Shown piece after piece: positions 9,037 to 17,260 of a DNA stretch of 43,504 bases. Under the pieces are notes generated by a model, which was not told the origin of the DNA, did no database searches, and was given only the letters and a program-made list of their open reading frames with translations. A program made the translations under genes and the position numbers. This DNA comes from a virus: positions 1 to 43,504 of the IMG/VR virus record IMGVR_UViG_3300046656_000093. One strand, written 5' to 3'. The first letter of the stretch is position 1. Each line of letters opens with the position of its first letter.

Positions 9037-9392
9037 CAGAGCGTTGGCTGCCATCAGATGAGTGGGCGCAACTACAGCCGGTCTTCGTCGCGAATGGCGG
9101 GACGATGCCGTTGCCAGAGAACGGCAAGATCCGAGTGATTGAGGACGGTGGTCACGTCGTCGCGTTTATCGTCGTGCAGTATGTGCGGCACGCGGAACCA
9201 ATTTGGATTGCTGAGGATTACCAAGGGCGCGGCCTGTGGCGATCACTCTGCGCGGCGGTTGATGCGGATGCGCCGGGTTACTACCTATTTGCACCCGACG
9301 AGCGATCGGAACACATGGCGTCCGAGCTTGGCCTCGAAAAACTGCCGTGGTCAGTATTTGCCCCGAAGGGGGTGCATTCATGCCATTCCTAA
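9033..9392 (+). CDS. GNAT-like acetyltransferase fold protein
   Basis: A 119-residue protein starting at GTG 9033 in a GTGA overlap. It shows a reduced GNAT pattern: strand HVVAFIVVQYV, then PIWIAEDYQGRGLWRSLCAAV, where QGRGLW fits the acetyl-CoA pyrophosphate loop (Q/R-x-x-G-x-G/A) followed by a helix, and a C-terminal LGLEKLPWSVF strand. It is shorter than typical GNATs (about 150 residues). It lies inside the virion operon, so a virion or fibre protein is a possible substrate, but it may be inactive. Confidence 0.55.
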   Translation: MTERWLPSDEWAQLQPVFVANGGTMPLPENGKIRVIEDGGHVVAFIVVQYVRHAEPIWIAEDYQGRGLWRSLCAAVDADAPGYYLFAPDERSEHMASELGLEKLPWSVFAPKGVHSCHS

Positions 9393-9961
9393 TTCCAATC
9401 GCTGTCTCTGCGGCCTCGGCCTATGCCGGTTCGCGAGCGTCGAAGTCGAAATCGACATCGACCTCCACGCCGACGCTAAGTCCTCAGTTCAAGCCGCTAC
9501 AGGATTTGCTACTGCAACAGGCGATGTCGCGTCTACAGAATCCGACATCTTTGCAAGGCTACGAGTCACAGGGACTCAGCGGTATTAACAAGACGTTCGG
9601 CCTTGGAGATATGGCGCTGCAGGCGAGATTGCGGGCGCGTGGATTGGGCCGGTCGAACATTGCCGGCGCGGCGGATGCACGACTCGAAGGCGACCGGCTC
9701 GGCCAAATTTCGCAGTTCCAGAATGGCCTGCCATTGCTCCAGCGCGATCTGCAGAATCAGGATCTGCAGTTCGGGCAAGGGCTGCTCGGCATGGGCCGCG
9801 GTACCACCACAACTGGTACCGCATCGTCTGGCGGAGGTGCGAAGGGAGGATTGGAAGACTTAGCATCCATACTCGGCTATTTCATGGGGCAAGGCGCCTT
9901 CGGCGGCGGCAAGAAGGGTGGCGGCGGCGGTCTTCCGTTCGGCGGCGGGTATCTCAGCTAG
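9380..9961 (+). CDS. Internal virion/ejection-type protein
   Basis: A 193-residue protein; ATG 9380 sits behind a G-rich Shine-Dalgarno. It has a hydrophobic Ala-rich N-terminus (PFLIPIAVSAASAYAGS), a Gln/Leu-rich helical middle and a very Gly-rich tail (GGGKKGGGGG). Small proteins of this type precede the large internal virion proteins in many podoviruses and may form part of the DNA-ejection channel. Assignment rests on order and composition. Confidence 0.5.
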   Translation: MPFLIPIAVSAASAYAGSRASKSKSTSTSTPTLSPQFKPLQDLLLQQAMSRLQNPTSLQGYESQGLSGINKTFGLGDMALQARLRARGLGRSNIAGAADARLEGDRLGQISQFQNGLPLLQRDLQNQDLQFGQGLLGMGRGTTTTGTASSGGGAKGGLEDLASILGYFMGQGAFGGGKKGGGGGLPFGGGYLS

Positions 9962-9976
9962 ACGGGAGTCCACATT

Positions 9977-11272
9977 ATGGGATTTGCAGAAAACTACATC
10001 GCGGGCCATCAAGCGGGCCAGCAACTCAAAAAAGATCGCGAGGATGCTCAGCTCGAAAAGATGATGATCGAGCACAAGCTCCGCGGCATGAAGATCGACG
10101 AAGCGATCCAGCGCCGCGCGCTCGAAAAGCAGAACTTCGATTTGCTGCAGGGCCAGCCCGCGGCCGACATCCCTAGTGAAGTCACGTCCATTGGCAATGT
10201 GCCGACGGGGACGGGCTTCTCGATCCCAGTACCGCATCAGCAAGCGAAGGCGCAGACGATTCACGGGGTGCCGGAACTCGGCATCGGGGACACGTCGATC
10301 CGTCCACAGTCGCAAGAGGCGATGTCATCTGCAGCCGCGGCAGCGAAGTTGCGCGAGATGATGACCACTCCGCGCGACGTCGGACCGGGCCACAAGATCA
10401 TGCTGGGCGATCAAGTGCTCGCTGATAATCCAGTGGAGCAGAAAGACCAGCCAATTCCGTCGTCGCCTTTCGCCGCGGTGCGTCAGGCGCAGGAGCGTGA
10501 ACTCGGTCGCCCGCTCAATTCGCAAGAGTTAGTCGCCCTATCGGACAAGCTGGATCAGAATCCCACGCGCGCAGGGCTGAATGAACTCACGGCAGAGTTA
10601 CGGAAGCTCCAAGTTCAGGAACTCACGCAGACCCTCGCGAATGGTCGCATGACGCCGCAGTTGTTCAATCAGGCGAACAAGCTGGCCGATGATTTCTCGG
10701 CCGCGCCACAGGTGAAGGACTTCATCACTCGGCGCTCTGGCTATCAGACCATCCTGAACGCAGCCAATGATCCATCGGCGGCGGGTGATCTCTCGCTGAT
10801 CTTCGCCTACATGAAGACGCTCGATCCCAACTCCGTCGTACGCGAAGGCGAGTTCGCGACCGCGCAGAATGCCGGGTCGGCCTTCAATCGCGTCGGGGCG
10901 CTCTATAACAAAGTGGTCAATGGACAACGGTTGACGGAGGCGCAACGCAGCGATTTCGTGGGTCAAGCGCGGAAAATCTATCAAGGCGCGAAACAGACCT
11001 ACTCCGGCTTTAAGCAGATTTTCGACGGTCGGGCGCAAGCGCAGGGCATTGATCAGAAATTCGTCACGTACGACATGCCAGATCCGGCCGCGCAGAGCGC
11101 GACGCCGGGTGCGGTTCCTGGTCCGGTCTCATCGCATGGCGGCCCTGCGGCTGCGACTCCGAGCGCGGCGCAACGGGCGGCACTGGCTGGCGCATCAGAC
11201 GGGAAACATACGCTCTCTGACGGCTCAGTCTGGACTGTCAAAGGCGGCGTGATTACGCCGGGCGGTGGCTGA
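9977..11272 (+). CDS. Large helical internal virion protein
   Basis: A 431-residue protein with a good Shine-Dalgarno (gggag) before ATG 9977. The first 60 residues are a charged amphipathic helix (QQLKKDREDAQLEKMMIEHK). The centre is helical and Gln-rich, and the tail from about residue 370 is Ala/Pro/Gly-rich. Position after the small hydrophobic protein and before another helical protein matches the ejection-protein cluster of podoviruses. No catalytic motif is visible. Confidence 0.5.
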   Translation: MGFAENYIAGHQAGQQLKKDREDAQLEKMMIEHKLRGMKIDEAIQRRALEKQNFDLLQGQPAADIPSEVTSIGNVPTGTGFSIPVPHQQAKAQTIHGVPELGIGDTSIRPQSQEAMSSAAAAAKLREMMTTPRDVGPGHKIMLGDQVLADNPVEQKDQPIPSSPFAAVRQAQERELGRPLNSQELVALSDKLDQNPTRAGLNELTAELRKLQVQELTQTLANGRMTPQLFNQANKLADDFSAAPQVKDFITRRSGYQTILNAANDPSAAGDLSLIFAYMKTLDPNSVVREGEFATAQNAGSAFNRVGALYNKVVNGQRLTEAQRSDFVGQARKIYQGAKQTYSGFKQIFDGRAQAQGIDQKFVTYDMPDPAAQSATPGAVPGPVSSHGGPAAATPSAAQRAALAGASDGKHTLSDGSVWTVKGGVITPGGG

Positions 11273-12645
11273 TGCCGCAGGGACTCAGCATCGTCAAATC
11301 TGAACCGTTGCCACAGGTGCCGTTGGCTCCGATGGAGCCCGTGGCGTCGCATCAACAGCCGCTCTCGATTGTGAAGTCTGAGCCGCTGGGCGCGCAGGTC
11401 GATTTTCTCGACCCGCTCGGGATCAACCGCTTTGCGACCGATGCCGTAATCGGCGCCGGGAAGGGACTGCTTCAGACCATCCGCGGTGGTGGGCAACTGA
11501 TTCGTAATGCCATCCCTGCGCTCAACCACGGACCAGAAGTCAATCCTCCGATCAACATCGAAACGACGAATACCGCGCAGTCGGTCGGTAAAGGCGCCGA
11601 ACGTGTGGCCGAGTTCATGGCGCCGGCTGGCATCCTCGGCAAAGCGAAGGCCGCGCTGAAGACGGGCAGCGCCATCTTAGACACCCTCATCGGGGCGGGT
11701 CTCGAAGGTGGCTCTGCGGCGGCGGTGTCGTCCGCACAGAAGGGCAGCACGGAAGGGGCGGCGACCACCGGCCTTATCGCGGGCGGCTCGTCTGTGGCCT
11801 TGCAGGGGCTATTTAAGGCCGTTGGGGCGATGAGTCAGAAGGCCGAGACCGCCCTCGTGAAACCCAGTGCCGCCGACATCCGCGACGGCTTCAAGGCGGA
11901 CACGATTTTCAAGTACAAGCTCGGCGGCTCGCTCGGCCAGACCTTTGAGAAGACAGACGCACGCCTGAAGGATCTTGGCCAGCAGCTTCGGACAGCCTTA
12001 CAGTCTGAGCCGACGGCGAAGGTGGACATCTATCGCGCCTATTCAGATGCCGCTGATGAACTCGCGAAAGACGCCGCCAAGAACTTCGGCCAGAACGCGG
12101 CGATCCAGAAAGCCCTCACGAAGATGGGCGATGAGATCGACATCGCCATCGGCAAATCCTCGGGCGGTCTCGCGGATGTGCTCACCGCCAATGAACTGAA
12201 GCAGGCTACGGGCAAACTCGGCGCCTGGTATCACGCGCCCGGTGGTCCGGCGAGCGTGGACCCTGATGCCGCGGCCATGGAACGTGTCGCGAATACCTTC
12301 TACGCCAAACTGAAGGACTCGATCAATGCCGCGATTCCCGGCGGCCGAATAAACGCGATCAATCGCGAAATCAGCGAACTCATCCCGATTCAGCGGGCGG
12401 TCTTGCGCCGCTTGCCGGTGGAAGCCCGTTCGAACGTCATCGGCCTCGGAGACATGCTCTCAGTGGTACGCGGGGATGGACTCGGCCTCGCGCTCGGCGC
12501 GGCGAATCGCCTCAGCAAATCCGGGGCAGCGATTGGTGCGGGCTTCAAAGCCGGCCAGAACGCGCCTGAATTGTCCGCTGGCATGGCGCGCATCCTCGCA
12601 GCACTACAGAGTCAGACCGTGCCGGCGCATGAGGTCAAACGCTGA
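11272..12645 (+). CDS. Internal virion/ejection protein with membrane-like segments
   Basis: A 457-residue protein coupled by TGATG. A short motif is repeated at the N-terminus (LSIVKSEPL, twice, residues 4-12 and about 31-39). Gly/Ala-rich hydrophobic segments follow (AVIGAGKGLLQTI; GSAILDTLIGAGLEGGSAAA; TTGLIAGGSSVAL), then long helices. Such alternating amphipathic and membrane-like segments are typical of ejection proteins that line the channel through the envelope. No lytic transglycosylase motif is seen. Confidence 0.5.
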   Translation: MPQGLSIVKSEPLPQVPLAPMEPVASHQQPLSIVKSEPLGAQVDFLDPLGINRFATDAVIGAGKGLLQTIRGGGQLIRNAIPALNHGPEVNPPINIETTNTAQSVGKGAERVAEFMAPAGILGKAKAALKTGSAILDTLIGAGLEGGSAAAVSSAQKGSTEGAATTGLIAGGSSVALQGLFKAVGAMSQKAETALVKPSAADIRDGFKADTIFKYKLGGSLGQTFEKTDARLKDLGQQLRTALQSEPTAKVDIYRAYSDAADELAKDAAKNFGQNAAIQKALTKMGDEIDIAIGKSSGGLADVLTANELKQATGKLGAWYHAPGGPASVDPDAAAMERVANTFYAKLKDSINAAIPGGRINAINREISELIPIQRAVLRRLPVEARSNVIGLGDMLSVVRGDGLGLALGAANRLSKSGAAIGAGFKAGQNAPELSAGMARILAALQSQTVPAHEVKR

Positions 12646-13019
12646 TGTGGATTTTCGAGCAGCACTCCGGACGGCTCTACCAGGACACCGATCTGGAGAC
12701 GTTCTATCAAGGCTATTCCGGGCATGCGGACGGGAAAAATAATCCGGCGATGCAAGGCGTGAAGAACTTTGGCCCGATTCCGGTGGGTCTATATGACATC
12801 GGCGAACCGCACGACACCGAGACGCATGGGCCGTACGTGCTTCGACTCACACCCGCGCCAGAAAACGAAATGCACGGGCGCGACAATTTTTTAATTCATG
12901 GCGATTCGCGGACGTTACCAGGGACCGCCTCGCATGGGTGCATTGTGATCAGCCGACCGGCGCGGATGGCCGTGTGGCTGTCCGAAGATCGTCCGTTGAA
13001 AGTTATCGCCGGAGGGTAG
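12645..13019 (+). CDS. L,D-transpeptidase-like (DUF2778/Tlde1-type) putative lysin
   Basis: A 124-residue protein. It has IPVGLYDIGEP, a typical YkuD/DUF2778 strand-turn, then NFLIHGDS and the catalytic-type SHGCIVIS, giving the H-x(n)-S-H-G-C arrangement of the cysteine active site. Tlde1-family proteins act on peptidoglycan stem peptides, and related small proteins are used by some phages. It is followed by membrane proteins of a lysis cassette, so it is the best candidate for the lytic enzyme. No other lysin is visible in the window. Confidence 0.65.
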   Translation: MWIFEQHSGRLYQDTDLETFYQGYSGHADGKNNPAMQGVKNFGPIPVGLYDIGEPHDTETHGPYVLRLTPAPENEMHGRDNFLIHGDSRTLPGTASHGCIVISRPARMAVWLSEDRPLKVIAGG

Positions 13020-13021
13020 CT

Positions 13022-13297
13022 GTGGACCCAACATTGTCTGGACTTCTGGTCGCCATCGTCGCGGCTGCGCTGAGTGGGTTGGGCAGTTCATTACTCACAA
13101 CCTATCGGCTTCAGGCGGTGATGGATCAGAAGGTGTCCGACGTGACGCGGCGCGTGGTGATGCTCGAGGATGAAAAGGTGGATACGGTCGTCCATCAAGA
13201 AGTGACTGCGCGCCTGATGTTGGCGGATGCAGTAAACAAGGAAGACATCTCACGGGAACGTCACCGGATGAACAACTGGGAGCAGCGACACCCATGA
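13022..13297 (+). CDS. Membrane-anchored coiled-coil protein of lysis cassette
   Basis: A 91-residue protein starting at GTG 13022 behind gggag-like bases. One N-terminal transmembrane helix (LLVAIVAAALSGLGSSLL) is followed by a charged coiled coil. This is the shape of an inner-membrane spanin or accessory holin. It is coupled by ATGA to the next membrane gene. No lipoprotein partner gene nested in another frame was found. Confidence 0.5.
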   Translation: MDPTLSGLLVAIVAAALSGLGSSLLTTYRLQAVMDQKVSDVTRRVVMLEDEKVDTVVHQEVTARLMLADAVNKEDISRERHRMNNWEQRHP

Positions 13298-13551
13298 GCG
13301 AGATGATGCACACGATCGCCGCAACACCGCGGGCCGTACTGACCAGCGATGCGCGAGTGTTCGGCTTCAGCTATGCCGAATTGCTGTTCGTGGGGATGAT
13401 CTTCGTCGGTCTCGCCACGGGACCGTGGGCGGATGTCACGAGCCTGTCGGAACTCTTGCACTTTCACAACATCGTGAGCGCGATCTCCACCATCGGCGCG
13501 TGTGCGGTGTCGTTCGCAACGGGCAGAATGTCAGCAAAGGACAAGCCTTGA
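13294..13551 (+). CDS. Two-TM membrane protein, holin candidate
   Basis: An 85-residue protein with two hydrophobic helices (AELLFVGMIFVGLATGPW and NIVSAISTIGACAVSFATG) and a charged C-terminus (RMSAKDKP). Size and topology match class II holins. It is coupled by ATGA upstream and TTGA downstream within the putative lysis cassette. Confidence 0.5.
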   Translation: MSEMMHTIAATPRAVLTSDARVFGFSYAELLFVGMIFVGLATGPWADVTSLSELLHFHNIVSAISTIGACAVSFATGRMSAKDKP

Positions 13552-14075
13552 AACTCGGCGGCATCTTCTCAAAAGCCATTCCGTTCCTCGCCGCGGCCAT
13601 TCCTGGCGGCGGTGTCGTCTCCAAGATGGCGTTCGACATCATCGGCAAGGTGACTGGCACGACGCCGAAAGATGCTGACGAAGCCGCATCCGTGCTCGCG
13701 ACGGCCACGCCGGAGCAGATGCTTGCCCTCCAGAGCGAGGAGCACAATTTCAAACTCCAGCTCGAAACGCTGAACATCAAGAGCGTGGAGGAATTGGAGC
13801 GCATTGCGGCGGGAGACCGTGACTCCGCACGCAATCGCGAAATCAAGACGGGCGACAGTTGGACGCCGCGGCTCATCACGGCGGTCATCCTCGGCGGCTA
13901 TGTGCTCGTGCAGTGGTTCATCTTGACGCACATCGTTCCGCCTGAGATGTTGCCTATCGTCATGCGGTCATTGGGCACGCTCGATACCATCGTGGGTATC
14001 GTGGTCGGATATTACTTCGGAAGTTCGGCTGGCAGCGCGGCCAAGAATGCGTTGATTGCAGAAAAGGTGAAGTGA
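13548..14075 (+). CDS. Holin of the GTA_holin_3TM type
   Basis: A 175-residue protein starting at TTG 13548 in a TTGA overlap; no closer ATG or GTG fits. The N-terminus is hydrophobic/Gly-rich, the middle is charged (SEEHNFKLQLETLNIKSVEE), and the C-terminal half has the family pattern SWTPRLITAVILGGYVLVQW ending in GYYFGSSAGSAAKN. This matches three-TM holins of gene-transfer agents and phages. Confidence 0.65.
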   Translation: MKLGGIFSKAIPFLAAAIPGGGVVSKMAFDIIGKVTGTTPKDADEAASVLATATPEQMLALQSEEHNFKLQLETLNIKSVEELERIAAGDRDSARNREIKTGDSWTPRLITAVILGGYVLVQWFILTHIVPPEMLPIVMRSLGTLDTIVGIVVGYYFGSSAGSAAKNALIAEKVK

Positions 14076-14076
14076 C

Positions 14077-14592
14077 ATGAACCGCAGGCAGACGGCCATC
14101 TTCCTCAGCATTGTCGTCTCGGTATTGGCGTTGGAATACTTCGGCGTGATTCGCGTCTACGCGCAAGCGCCCACGCCCGCGCCCACGATTGCGCTCTACG
14201 TGTCCCCGCACGTCTCGGCATTCAACACGCTCGTGCCGCGGGTGAGTCCCTTCCAGGCCACACAGGCGGCAGTGAACGATTGCAGTCTGACGACATCGGA
14301 GAAGTCCACCAAGATTTGCGTCACCGTGAAAGCAGTCGATGTGGACTCCACGGTGCCGGTGGCGAATCAGTATGTCGTGCTGTTCGAGATGGATGACTTC
14401 GCCTTTCAAAAAGGGCAATACAAGTCCACGAACGCCGCCGGCTTCGCCAACTTCAAAGTCACGAAGGGGGCGGAAGTCTTATTCTGCATTCATGCCACGG
14501 CACCTTACTCCACCGCCAGGACGGTGCAATCGCATCGGCTGAGCAGTTCGCAACACACGTTGGCGATTTGGGAGTTGCGGAAATCGAAGTGA
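14077..14592 (+). CDS. Exported Ig-like protein
   Basis: A 171-residue protein with a classic Sec signal peptide: NRR, then AIFLSIVVSVLALEYFGVI, then the likely cleavage VYA-QA. The mature part has a Pro/Thr linker and an Ig-like beta pattern (DVDSTVPVANQYVVLFEMDD) with two Cys pairs possible. It lies right after the holins, so it may act in the periplasm during lysis or in lysogens. Function unknown. Confidence 0.5.
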   Translation: MNRRQTAIFLSIVVSVLALEYFGVIRVYAQAPTPAPTIALYVSPHVSAFNTLVPRVSPFQATQAAVNDCSLTTSEKSTKICVTVKAVDVDSTVPVANQYVVLFEMDDFAFQKGQYKSTNAAGFANFKVTKGAEVLFCIHATAPYSTARTVQSHRLSSSQHTLAIWELRKSK

Positions 14593-14921
14593 AGGCGGTC
14601 CGTCCGGAGATTAAGAAGCCGGACATTTGGTTTGCGGTTCAGCACGCGCATGCGAAAGCGGCGGTGATTCTCGCGCACCCAGATAGCGGCGGGTCAAGAG
14701 AGGCATTTACGCGGGCGGTGAAGTCCTATGACGACTTCCTGACGCGCTGGCAGTATCACCTCAACCATGACATTTGCGCGCGTCCTGAGTGCGCCCAGCC
14801 ATTCTATCGGCCCCACAGGAAGGCGGGTCGGGTGCAACGGTTCTGCACGCCACGGTGCGCCAATATTGTCAACTGCCAGCGGTATCACAAGCGGCATCTG
14901 CGGCTGGTGAAATCGGCGTGA
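14589..14921 (+). CDS. CGNR-like zinc-finger protein
   Basis: A 110-residue protein starting at GTG 14589 in a GTGA overlap. The helical N-terminal half contains WFAVQHAHAKAAVILAH. The C-terminal half has C-x4-C-x18-C-x3-C (CARPEC... RFCTPRC), followed by N-x2-NCQRYHKRH, close to the CGNR zinc-finger signature. Nucleic-acid binding is likely. It is the last clear gene of the rightward late operon. Confidence 0.55.
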   Translation: MKAVRPEIKKPDIWFAVQHAHAKAAVILAHPDSGGSREAFTRAVKSYDDFLTRWQYHLNHDICARPECAQPFYRPHRKAGRVQRFCTPRCANIVNCQRYHKRHLRLVKSA

Positions 14922-15085
14922 AAGGAGTGCGCGTTTCTGAATCTGGTGGAACGCGCAAAACACCCGACACGCGCCATTTGTATCCCGCCGACACGTCGGT
15001 AAGCGGCACGAATCAGTTTACAGCCTCAGTTACGTCTCCGTGCTCGCGGTGTCCGGCCGTGGCCAGATCAACACCATCAGCGTGA
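14918..15085 (+). CDS. Possible 55-aa terminal peptide of the late operon
   Basis: GTG 14918 overlaps the previous stop as GTGA and the frame stays open for 55 codons, ending inside the convergent leftward gene. Composition is Ser/Thr-rich with one C-x2-C. Only the coupling supports it; it could be a chance frame in the convergence zone. The 108 bases 14922-15029 otherwise hold no gene and no convincing T-tailed terminator. Confidence 0.25.
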   Translation: MKGVRVSESGGTRKTPDTRHLYPADTSVSGTNQFTASVTSPCSRCPAVARSTPSA

Positions 15086-15779
15086 CGCTCTGCGGGAAGT
15101 TGCATTTGCAGATCAAGTTGGGTTGCCAGTAGCTGATTACCGGGGCTGACACTTGGCGCTCGCAACGTGGGCAGATCCAGATCGCTTGGCTCATGGCGTG
15201 CTCGCGGTGTCCGGGGGTGAGGCCAGCGCACGTATGGCAGACGGCTCTGCCGCGGGTGCCATCCCAATGGCCGGGGCCGATGTGTGGGCAGTCCGGGAAG
15301 CTGTATACCATCGGCGCCGTCTGGGCGCCGTGCGTGGTGTAGGGAGCTGTCGGCTCGGCCGTGGACGCGGCGAGGAGGGCCGCATAGAGTGTTTGGCACG
15401 TCTCGCACTGGCACTGACGCATCTGCGCTTCGGTCGCTGTCGTCGGCATGGACACGTCAAAGCCAGAGTGCCGGTCGAACACTGCATGCATGGCTTTCGA
15501 GAGGGCGTCGCGCTGGGCCTCGGCGGCTTTCAGTTTCACTTCGTAGACGCATTGCAGCGAGTCGCACGGCACGACGTTCGCAGCCAGTAGCACCTGCTGT
15601 AGCTCGGCCTGCTCTCGCTGGAGCTGCGACACCAGGGGCTGCACGAGGTAGACGATGAATCCGCGCACCGTTTTGACGTAAGCGTGCGGCGGGCACGACA
15701 TGTACTGAATCGACTCCATCGCCGTGTCGTTCAATATCTCCGCCAACGAGGACGGGGCGGCGGCTTTCTGTTCGCTCAT
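15030..15779 (-). CDS. Cys-rich early protein with zinc ribbons
   Basis: A 249-residue protein, last gene of the leftward operon; ATG 15779 overlaps the upstream stop (ATGA). It has a helical N-terminal half (QLQREQAELQQVLLAAN), then CQCETCQTL, CHTCAGL and a C-terminal ribbon CPRCERQ...CKC. It shares the AAAPSSLA segment with the 15931-16605 protein. Not recognised as a known family; zinc binding and a nucleic-acid-related role are inferred. Confidence 0.5.
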   Translation of the reverse strand: MSEQKAAAPSSLAEILNDTAMESIQYMSCPPHAYVKTVRGFIVYLVQPLVSQLQREQAELQQVLLAANVVPCDSLQCVYEVKLKAAEAQRDALSKAMHAVFDRHSGFDVSMPTTATEAQMRQCQCETCQTLYAALLAASTAEPTAPYTTHGAQTAPMVYSFPDCPHIGPGHWDGTRGRAVCHTCAGLTPGHREHAMSQAIWICPRCERQVSAPVISYWQPNLICKCNFPQSVTLMVLIWPRPDTASTET

Positions 15780-15934
15780 TTGGACTTTACTTTCTGCTCC
15801 ATTTGCCATGCCTTCACGCAGTCATCGCAGTAGCCAGCGTCGTTCATCGTCTCCCACGGAATGTAGAGGACTTTCTTACACTTCTGATTTAGACACGTCG
15901 TCTTGAAGCCGCGAGGATCGTAGGTGCAATTCAT
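15776..15934 (-). CDS. Small zinc-binding protein (52 aa)
   Basis: Starts at ATG 15934 and overlaps its neighbours at both ends (TCAT junctions). Cys residues are arranged CLNQKC and CDDC, suggesting a single treble-clef or ribbon site. The tail is charged (EQKVKSK). The tight coupling supports a real gene; function unknown. Confidence 0.55.
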   Translation of the reverse strand: MNCTYDPRGFKTTCLNQKCKKVLYIPWETMNDAGYCDDCVKAWQMEQKVKSK

Positions 15935-16605
15935 TTGATCGGTTCCTCGGGCGGGGTGGGCAACCCGACAATGAGTTGTATCGCGCGGAGCGCCTCGTGA
16001 GAACTCGGATAATCGGGCTGCTTCAGATTGACGGTGCAGGTCGCCCGGACTGTCTCGATGATCTCGCATAACTGAATCGCGTGACGTTCGCCGTTGGCAT
16101 ATGCCGTGCCCATCAGCGCGTCCAGTCCTGCCAACGCGTCACGGCGTGCGCGCACGATCTGCACGGGATCGTTTGATGGCTGCCACGGGGCGGCGGGCGC
16201 GGGCGCTGGATATTCTCGACACCGTGGCAGCGGTGAAGCCGTCCAGCCATCGGCGTGCTGATCGTAGGCCATGCGTGGTGGCGTCTTCGTGCCCGAGCCA
16301 CACGCGCAGCATGGCGAGCCGTCATACCAACAGCGGCAGTGCTGTTTGTCCTCGCGAACGGTGCATGGTGTTTCCACTTCTTCCTCGGCTGGTTTGATGG
16401 CATTCGCGATCTCGTCCGCCGCCAGCGAGGACGGGGCGGCGGCTTCCTTCATCCGACGCTTGCACTCGTCGCATTCATCGTTGCCGTTGTCGCGATGATC
16501 TGGACAGGTGGCAATGCGCTCCAGAACTTCTCCGGCGCGGTGCAATCCTTCAAGCTGATTCAGCGTGCGACGTTGCGCGTCGGCTCGTTCCTTGTCTGAA
16601 CTCAT
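15931..16605 (-). CDS. Cys-rich early protein
   Basis: A 224-residue protein with Cys/His clusters (CPDHRDNGNDECDECKRR; CRCWYDGSPCCACGSG), an AAAPSSLAADEIANAI segment shared with the 15030-15779 protein, and a C-terminus LPTPPEEP nearly identical to that of 16602-16790. The CCACGSG region resembles phage zinc-binding proteins. The patchwork of shared segments suggests assembly by local duplication. Confidence 0.5.
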   Translation of the reverse strand: MSSDKERADAQRRTLNQLEGLHRAGEVLERIATCPDHRDNGNDECDECKRRMKEAAAPSSLAADEIANAIKPAEEEVETPCTVREDKQHCRCWYDGSPCCACGSGTKTPPRMAYDQHADGWTASPLPRCREYPAPAPAAPWQPSNDPVQIVRARRDALAGLDALMGTAYANGERHAIQLCEIIETVRATCTVNLKQPDYPSSHEALRAIQLIVGLPTPPEEPIK

Positions 16606-16790
16606 GTTGGCGGCTCCTCGGGCGGGGTGGGCAAGGCGGCGAGTTTACGTAACACGCGCATCACGCGCTCGGCGTGTCCACGCTCCCATGTGTTGCCAGA
16701 CTTGCCGTAGAGCGCGATCTCCAAGTCGGTGAACGCTTGGAGTGGGCCGTAGTCCTCCGGGTGCGTCGGCGGTCGCTCGGGGGCGCTCAT
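16602..16790 (-). CDS. Small early protein (62 aa), not recognised
   Basis: A 62-residue, mostly helical protein (TDLEIALYG, HAERVMRVLRKLAAL) ending in LPTPPEEP, the same tail as its downstream neighbour. It is coupled by overlaps on both sides. No motif identifies its function. Confidence 0.5.
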   Translation of the reverse strand: MSAPERPPTHPEDYGPLQAFTDLEIALYGKSGNTWERGHAERVMRVLRKLAALPTPPEEPPT

Positions 16791-17260
16791 GGCTGGCCTT
16801 TCTCGGCTTTAGAACATCTTGGTGCGTGCGCTTCGCGGTGCGTCCACATGGCGTAGCACTCACCGCATTGTGTCCACGACGTGGAGTCAGCAAGCGGCTT
16901 CACAGTCGCCTGCTGTTGCCTGAGGAGGGCCGCGTAGCCGCGCAGGGCGGCATTGATCCGCTTGCGCTGCTGCGGCGGCAATAGGAAATGACCTGCCACT
17001 GGAACATCGCCGTGGCACACACGCTGCGTGCCGTCAATCTGCAACTGCTCGATCTCCTCTGGCGACGCCCCCACGGGATCAGGGGAGGGCGCAGCTTGAC
17101 GTTTCACCGCCCCCAGCAGCGCCGCGAGGGCGTCCGCACGCTTCTGATTGCCGGACTCCGCACGCGGCACGCCATTCTCATTCCACCAGTCGGCGCGTTC
17201 CTGAAACTCGGCCTGCATCTGCTCCACGCGGGCGATCTGATCCGTCCACTCACCGGGCAT
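16787..17260 (-). CDS. Early protein with C-terminal zinc finger
   Basis: A 157-residue protein. ATG 17260 is preferred because it overlaps the upstream stop by 11 bases, whereas the longer start at 17329 would overlap about 80 bases. It is helical (ARVEQMQAEFQERADWWNENG) with a C-terminal C-x2-C-x7-H-x3-H-x3-C arrangement (CGECYAMWTHREAHAPRC). Probably a nucleic-acid- or protein-binding accessory factor. Confidence 0.5.
   Translation of the reverse strand: MPGEWTDQIARVEQMQAEFQERADWWNENGVPRAESGNQKRADALAALLGAVKRQAAPSPDPVGASPEEIEQLQIDGTQRVCHGDVPVAGHFLLPPQQRKRINAALRGYAALLRQQQATVKPLADSTSWTQCGECYAMWTHREAHAPRCSKAEKGQP

Noticed and set aside
15001-15030. Possible bidirectional terminator at the convergent operon ends (ccgac-ac-gtcgg)
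   Set aside because: Stem too short, loop of two bases and no T-run on either strand.
16101-16397. Rightward frames in 15,100-17,700
   Set aside because: All oppose coupled leftward genes and lack start signals.
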